The notes beneath the pieces were generated by a model that saw only the letters and a program-made list of their open reading frames with translations, did no database searches and was not told the DNA's origin. 64,000 nt of DNA. Origin: Tabrizicola soli (GTDB lineage: Bacteria; Pseudomonadota; Alphaproteobacteria; Rhodobacterales; Rhodobacteraceae). The DNA lies in contig NZ_JAEACP010000005.1 of the NCBI RefSeq assembly GCF_015999335.1, positions 62,001 to 126,000 of the forward strand. Direction: 5' to 3'. Positions 59,758 through 64,000 of this stretch are shown here, piece by piece (the stretch's first letter is position 1; the number at the start of each line of letters is the position of its first letter). The translations under genes and the position numbers were made by a program.

Positions 59758-60515
59758 TGCATTCGACGCTGGAGATCATCACCTCGGACGTGCTGGACAC
59801 CCGCCACGGGTTCTTCACCCGCAAGGGCGGGGCCTCCTCGGGCATCTTCGCGGGGCTGAACTGCGGCACCGGCTCGTCGGACCAGGCCGAGATCGTGGCG
59901 ATCAACCGCGCCCGCGTGGCCGAGGCGATGGGCCTCGCGCCCGAGGCGCTGGTCACCCTGCACCAGGTCCATTCCGCCAAGGCGATTCCCGTCACCGGCC
60001 CGCTCAAGGACCGCCCCGAGGCGGATGCGCTGGTCACGGCCACGCCGGGGGTGCTGCTCGGCGTGCTGACCGCCGATTGCCAGCCGGTCCTGTTCCACGA
60101 CCCGAAGGCGCGCGTGGTGGGGGCCGCCCATGCCGGCTGGCGCGGCGCGGCGGATGGGGTGCTGGAGGCGACCGTCGAGGCGATGGAGGCGCTTGGCGCG
60201 CGGCGGGCCGACATCCGCGCCGTGATCGGCCCGACGATCAGCCAGGCCGCCTATGAGGTCGGGCCGGAATTCTTCGACCGTTTCCGCGACGAGGACCCGG
60301 AGGCCGCCCGCTTCTTCGCCAATGGCGCGGGCGACCGGCTGCTGTTCGACCTGCCGGGCTATGGGCTCTGGCGGCTGCGCGCGGCGGGCCTGGGCCATGC
60401 GGAATGGACCCGGCATTGCACCTACCGCGACGCCGCGCGGTTCTATTCCTTCCGCCGCACCACCCATGCCGGAGAAGCGGATTACGGGCGGCTGATCGCG
60501 ACGATCCGTCTCTGA
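59757..60515 (+). CDS. pgeF: Laccase-domain purine nucleoside phosphorylase/peptidoglycan editing factor PgeF
   Basis: A 252-residue protein of the YfiH/PgeF family. Metal ligands are in LHQVHSAKA, LTADCQPVLF and GAAHAGWRGAADG, the standard His-Cys-His set. FFTRKGGASSGIFAGLN is the family start. These enzymes cleave purine nucleosides and prevent misincorporation of L-Ser in peptidoglycan. It shares its A with the MidA-type stop. Confidence 0.9.
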   Translation: MHSTLEIITSDVLDTRHGFFTRKGGASSGIFAGLNCGTGSSDQAEIVAINRARVAEAMGLAPEALVTLHQVHSAKAIPVTGPLKDRPEADALVTATPGVLLGVLTADCQPVLFHDPKARVVGAAHAGWRGAADGVLEATVEAMEALGARRADIRAVIGPTISQAAYEVGPEFFDRFRDEDPEAARFFANGAGDRLLFDLPGYGLWRLRAAGLGHAEWTRHCTYRDAARFYSFRRTTHAGEADYGRLIATIRL

Positions 60516-60626
60516 TTCAACTCGAACGGGCATGAAAATGCACCGTTTCGCCCCAATCTTTTCCGCATCCTCGCCGCAATCGGCCCCCAGCCTGCCCGGA
60601 AATCCACATGCTGAACGGGGACGGGC

Positions 60627-60815
60627 ATGATCATCGAGTTGAAGACCAGGCGGCGCTGGATCGTGTCCGTGCTTGCGGCCGTGGCCGAGGCGGAGGCGGC
60701 CCGCCCCCCCGCCCGCGTCGCGGCAAAGCCCTCCGCGCGGCGGCTCAGGCCCGGCGAAAAGGGCTTTGCCTCGCGGCTGAAAGCGGCCACCCGCCCGATG
60801 GCCCCGGCAGATTAG
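60627..60815 (+). CDS. Small basic protein, doubtful
   Basis: A 62-residue frame reading MIIELKTRRRWIVSVLAAVA and on to a basic end (LRPGEKGFASRLKAAT). It starts behind GGGGACGGGC and overlaps the stop of the convergent Lrp gene by 4 bases. No domain is recognised, and high GC alone could produce such a frame. It fills the only gap of more than 200 bases between pgeF and lrp. Confidence 0.4.
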   Translation: MIIELKTRRRWIVSVLAAVAEAEAARPPARVAAKPSARRLRPGEKGFASRLKAATRPMAPAD

Positions 60816-61312
60816 GCGTTCCGCGCCAGCCGCGCCTCGAGCACGTCGAAGGGCAGGCCGGGCTCGTCCTTGGCGCAGCGGATCACCAGGCTGGTCTTGA
60901 CGTTCGCCACATGGTCGGCCTTCAGCAGCTCTTCGGTCAGGAAACTCTGGAAGGTCGAAAGATCGGGCGAGACGCATTTCAGGATGAAGTCGATCTCGCC
61001 GTTCAGCATGTGGCATTCGCGGACCAGCGGCCAGGCCCGGCACCGGGCCTCGAAGGCGGAAAGATCGGCCTCGGCCTGGCTCGACAGCCGCACCATGGCG
61101 AAGACCTGGACCTCGAACCCCAGCTCGCGCGCGTCGATGTCGGCGTGATAGCCCTTGATGTAGCCCTGCTCCTCCAGCCCGCGCACGCGGCGCAGGCAGG
61201 GCGGGGCCGAGATTCCGACCCGGCCGGCCAGCTCGACATTCGTCATCCGGCCATCGGCCTGCAATTCGGCCAGAATCTGACGGTCGATCGGGTCTAGCTT
61301 GTGTCCGGCCAT
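60812..61312 (-). CDS. Lrp/AsnC-family transcription regulator
   Basis: A 166-residue regulator. The N-terminal HTH reads LDPIDRQILAELQADGRMTNVELAGRVGISAPPCLRRVRGLEEQG, the standard AsnC start. The C-terminal RAM domain (from about 65) binds amino acids, with GEIDFILKCVSPDLSTFQSF near the ligand site. It is divergent from trxB, with 187 bases between, so it may control itself and trxB. Confidence 0.93.
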   Translation of the reverse strand: MAGHKLDPIDRQILAELQADGRMTNVELAGRVGISAPPCLRRVRGLEEQGYIKGYHADIDARELGFEVQVFAMVRLSSQAEADLSAFEARCRAWPLVRECHMLNGEIDFILKCVSPDLSTFQSFLTEELLKADHVANVKTSLVIRCAKDEPGLPFDVLEARLARNA

Positions 61313-61499
61313 TTCGGGGTGCCCTCTTTGAAGTCACCTTACTTAAGCGCCGAGCCGGGTTTGCGCAATAATGTTTCAACCGGGCGCAAGAAAACGCATT
61401 GTCGCGGCTCCTGCGCCCTCTGCAAGGCCGCCATGCGGGGGCTTTCCGCCCCTGCCGCCGCAGACTATATCGGGGGCCGGATTTCTGCAGGGGGCAAGC

Positions 61500-62438
61500 A
61501 TGGCCGAGACGCGTCACACCAGGGTTCTGATCATCGGCTCGGGGCCTGCGGGCTATACCGCCGCGGTCTATTCCGCCCGCGCCATGCTGGAACCCCTGCT
61601 GATCCAGGGCCTGCAGCCCGGCGGCCAGCTGACCATCACCACCGAGGTCGAGAACTGGCCCGGCGACACGGAAGTGCAGGGCCCCGACCTGATGGTCCGG
61701 ATGGAAGAACACGCCAGGGCGATGGGGGCCGAGGTGATCTCGGACTACATCACCGCGCTGGACCTCAAGCAGCGCCCCTTCACCGCCACCGCCGACAGCG
61801 GCACCACCTATACCGCCGATGCGGTGATCCTGGCCACCGGCGCGCAGGCGAAATGGCTGGGCCTGCCCTCCGAGGAGAAGTTCAAGGGCTTCGGCGTCAG
61901 CGCCTGTGCCACCTGCGACGGGTTCTTCTATCGCGGCAAAGAGGTCGTGGTGATCGGCGGCGGCAATACGGCGGTGGAAGAGGCGCTGTTCCTGACCAAC
62001 TTCGCCGCGAAAGTCACCGTCATCCACCGCCGCGACAGCTTCCGCGCCGAGAAGATCCTGCAGGACCGGCTGTTCAAGAATCCCAAGGTCCAGGTCGTCT
62101 GGGACAGCGAGGTGACCGAGATCCTGGGTGCCGAGGCCCCGCTCGGCGTCACCGCCGTCAAGGTCCGCAACCTCAAGTCCGGGGCCGAGTCCGAGATCCC
62201 CTGTGCGGGGTTCTTCGTCGCCATCGGCCACGCCCCGGCCTCGGAACTGGTCAAGGACCAGCTGCCGCTGCACTCCGGCGGCTATGTCGTGGTCGAGCCG
62301 GGCAGCACCCGCACCGCGATCCCCGGCGTCTTCGCGGCGGGCGACCTGACCGATCACATCTACCGCCAGGCCGTCACCAGCGCCGGAATGGGCTGCATGG
62401 CGGCGCTGGACGCCGAGAAATTCCTGGCCGGGCACTGA
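61500..62438 (+). CDS. trxB: Thioredoxin reductase
   Basis: A 312-residue FAD/NADPH enzyme that reduces thioredoxin. The FAD motif is IIGSGPAGYTAAVYSARA, the redox pair lies in SACATCDGFF (CxxC), and the NADPH motif is VVIGGGNTAVEEALFL. GVFAAGDLTDHIYRQAVTSAG is the late FAD-binding block. ATG 61500 follows GGGGGCAAGC and gives MAETRHTRVLIIG; an earlier ATG at 61371 would add a non-conserved tail. Confidence 0.95.
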   Translation: MAETRHTRVLIIGSGPAGYTAAVYSARAMLEPLLIQGLQPGGQLTITTEVENWPGDTEVQGPDLMVRMEEHARAMGAEVISDYITALDLKQRPFTATADSGTTYTADAVILATGAQAKWLGLPSEEKFKGFGVSACATCDGFFYRGKEVVVIGGGNTAVEEALFLTNFAAKVTVIHRRDSFRAEKILQDRLFKNPKVQVVWDSEVTEILGAEAPLGVTAVKVRNLKSGAESEIPCAGFFVAIGHAPASELVKDQLPLHSGGYVVVEPGSTRTAIPGVFAAGDLTDHIYRQAVTSAGMGCMAALDAEKFLAGH

Positions 62439-62522
62439 TCCGCTGCCCCGCCCCGGGCCGCAACCCGGCCCGGGGCAAGCGGCAACATTGACAATCCGCC
62501 CGCCCCGCCGCAAACCGGGCCC

Positions 62523-62873
62523 ATGTCCCAGACCCTTCCCCTGATTGCGCTTGGCGGCGCCGCGGGCTCCGTCCTGCGCTACCTGATGGTCACCGCCATC
62601 GGCGCGCCCCTGGGCACGGCGGCGGTGAACGTGCTGGGCAGTTTCGCCATCGGTGTCCTCTTCGTCCTGCTCGGCGCGCGCGAGGGCTGGCATTTCCTGC
62701 TGGTCACCGGCCTTCTGGGCGGCTTCACCACCTTTTCCGCCTTCTCGCTCGACACCCTGAAGCTGATCGAAGGGGGCCAGCCGGCGCAGGCCCTGGCCTA
62801 TGTCGCAGGCTCGGTCGCGCTTTCCCTTCTCGCGGTCGCCCTTGGCGCCGCCATCGCCCGGAGCCTGACATGA
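62523..62873 (+). CDS. crcB: Fluoride exporter CrcB (Fluc family)
   Basis: A 116-residue membrane protein with four helices that works as a dual-topology dimer to let fluoride out. The family motif GGFTTFSAFSLDTL holds the pore Phe/Thr residues, and GTAAVNVLGSFAIGVL has the Asn of the pore. It starts 84 bases after trxB; no fluoride riboswitch was seen in that gap. It overlaps the next gene by ATGA. Confidence 0.93.
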   Translation: MSQTLPLIALGGAAGSVLRYLMVTAIGAPLGTAAVNVLGSFAIGVLFVLLGAREGWHFLLVTGLLGGFTTFSAFSLDTLKLIEGGQPAQALAYVAGSVALSLLAVALGAAIARSLT

Positions 62874-63913
62874 CCGTCCAGATCCTGACCGTGACCGAGG
62901 ACGAGGGCGAGCAGCGCCTGGACAAATGGCTGCGCCGCCGCTTCCCGCACCTGACCCAGGGCGCGGTCGAGAAGCTGTGCCGCACCGGCCAGATCCGGGT
63001 GGACAAGGGCCGGGTCAAGGCCGCGGACCGGGTCGCCCCCGGCCAGATGGTGCGGGTGCCGCCGCTGCCGCCCGCCGACGCCCCGGTCGAGGTGCGCCCC
63101 AGGGGGATCAGCGCGGCGGATGCGAAGATGATCCAGGCGGCGGTCCTCTACAAGGACGAGCATCTGATCGTGCTGAACAAGCCCGCCGGCCTGCCGTCGC
63201 AGGGGGGTTCAGGCCAGGGCGACCGGCATGTCGACGGCCTCGCCGAGGCGCTGAAGTTCGGCTACAAGGACAAGCCCAAGCTGGTGCATCGCCTCGACAA
63301 GGACACCTCCGGCGTGTTGATGCTGGCGCGCACCGACCGCGTGGCGCGGGCCTTGTCCGAGGCGCTGCGCCACCGCGCCGCGCGCAAGATCTACTGGGCC
63401 GTCGTCGCCGGCGTGCCGCATCCCCGGCAGGGCTCGATCAAGTTCGCGCTGGAAAAGGCGCCGGGCCGGGGCAGGGGGGGCGAGGGCGAGAAGATGCTCT
63501 GCGTCCACCCGGCGAAGATGGCCGACCACCCCGAGGCGAAGCGCGCCCATACCGATTATTTCACCCTCTGGTTCCTCGGCACCCGCCTCTCCTGGATGGC
63601 GCTGGAGCCGGTGACCGGCCGCACCCACCAACTGCGCGCCCATATGGCCGAGATCGGCCATCCGATCCTGGGCGACGGCAAGTATGGCGGCTCCGAGACC
63701 GAGAACCTTGGCGACGGCTGGGGCGCGGGCACCGGCGGCGACCTGTCCAGGAAGCTGCACCTGCACGCGCGCAGCCTGACCATCGAGCACCCGATCACCA
63801 AGAAGCCGATGACCTTCACCGCGCCGCTGCCGGAGCATATGGCCCGGACCTGGAAACTGCTGGACTGGAAGGAAAGCGACGTCCCCGCCGACCCGTTCGA
63901 GGCGATCCGATGA
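62870..63913 (+). CDS. rluC: Pseudouridine synthase, RluC-like
   Basis: A 347-residue enzyme with an N-terminal S4 domain (RLDKWLRRRFPHLTQGAVEKLCR) and a RluA-family catalytic domain. The catalytic Asp lies in HRLDKDTSGVLMLARTD, and the late RTHQLRAHMAEIGHPILGD is conserved. RluC modifies three uridines of 23S rRNA; the exact sites here are inferred. Its start overlaps crcB and its stop overlaps the following gene. Confidence 0.9.
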   Translation: MTVQILTVTEDEGEQRLDKWLRRRFPHLTQGAVEKLCRTGQIRVDKGRVKAADRVAPGQMVRVPPLPPADAPVEVRPRGISAADAKMIQAAVLYKDEHLIVLNKPAGLPSQGGSGQGDRHVDGLAEALKFGYKDKPKLVHRLDKDTSGVLMLARTDRVARALSEALRHRAARKIYWAVVAGVPHPRQGSIKFALEKAPGRGRGGEGEKMLCVHPAKMADHPEAKRAHTDYFTLWFLGTRLSWMALEPVTGRTHQLRAHMAEIGHPILGDGKYGGSETENLGDGWGAGTGGDLSRKLHLHARSLTIEHPITKKPMTFTAPLPEHMARTWKLLDWKESDVPADPFEAIR

Positions 63914-64000
63914 GCGTCTGGGCCCCCCGCCGCTTCTGGACCACGGCCAGCGTGGTTCCCGCCGGGGGCGGCTTCGCCGTCCAGCTGGACGGCAAGCCGG
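63910..64000 (+). CDS. ATP12-like F1-ATPase assembly chaperone, 5' part only
   Basis: The first 30 codons of a gene that runs past the window, starting at ATG 63910 in an ATGA overlap with rluC. It reads MSVWAPRRFWTTASVVPAGG and then FAVQLDGKP, matching the ATP12 family start RFW..V.V...GGFAVxLDGRP. ATP12 helps assemble the alpha subunit of F1-ATPase. The short length limits certainty. Confidence 0.75.
   Translation, partial: MSVWAPRRFWTTASVVPAGGGFAVQLDGKP

Noticed and set aside
62439-62522. Fluoride riboswitch before crcB
   Set aside because: The 84-base gap shows no recognisable pseudoknot or GGCGAUGG-type core.
59553-62693. A 1046-codon open frame on the minus strand
   Set aside because: It is antisense to midA-type, pgeF, and trxB genes and spans the lrp region in another frame. 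Translation is biased and without motifs.

Overview
The window is a high-GC stretch of an alphaproteobacterial chromosome, almost certainly from the family Rhodobacteraceae (Rhodobacter/Paracoccus-like; the genus cannot be fixed from the sequence alone). The evidence is the block hemN - fnrL - uspA - ccoNOQP - ccoGHIS with FNR boxes in its intergenic gaps, an Irr-type iron-control element before an nfu gene, and a TIGR02186-type protein. Genes are tightly packed, many overlap by 1-4 bases, and there are no tRNA or rRNA genes, phage genes, insertion sequences or CRISPR arrays. No gap without a gene exceeds about 210 bases.

Layout. 1-5200: a Yej-type peptide ABC transporter (end of the binding protein, yejB, yejE, yejF) with a translationally overlapping glycosyltransferase. 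5265-17554: the oxygen-responsive block, with oxygen-independent coproporphyrinogen oxidase, FnrL, a PhzF-like enzyme, a universal stress protein, the cbb3 oxidase operon and its assembly operon. 17627-27944: housekeeping genes (FAA hydrolase, D,D-carboxypeptidase with a SPOR domain, HAD phosphatase, ClpS, RsmC-like methylase, an SDR lacking its catalytic Lys, a small lipoprotein, aerobic coproporphyrinogen oxidase HemF, LysE exporter, YceI, FAD-linked dehydrogenase).

28014-40573 is the unusual part. Ten neighbouring genes encode two secreted caspase-fold peptidases, an HtrA-like protease, a chymotrypsin-fold zymogen, a patatin-like lipoprotein, a two-component system, and three paralogous secreted proteins that share a C-x10-C-x2-TPA signature. 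A 15-base inverted-repeat motif, TGACAAAKKCCGTCA, occurs in three of this cluster's promoter gaps. I noticed it nowhere else in the window. I propose this as a coherent, undescribed envelope proteolysis system: a two-component sensor, two basic-P1 caspase-like enzymes and a zymogen with a Lys activation site that it probably cannot cut itself. The assignment of one system is inference; the motifs and residues are visible.

40692-48840: ArgE-like deacetylase, MerR regulator, two thioesterases with a MATE exporter, a second universal stress protein, EptA-like phosphoethanolamine transferase with DgkA, a 50-residue protein, Nfu behind an Irr box, and TsaB. 48962-55637: RimI-like acetylase, then a BMP-type nucleoside ABC transporter ending in purine nucleoside phosphorylase. 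55721-64000: TauE/SafE exporter with TIGR02186 protein, UbiK-like factor, lgt-midA-pgeF operon, Lrp regulator, thioredoxin reductase, crcB-rluC and the start of an ATP12-like gene.

Six convergent gene junctions carry elaborate palindromic elements, some as recurring multi-hairpin families, which probably act as two-way terminators.
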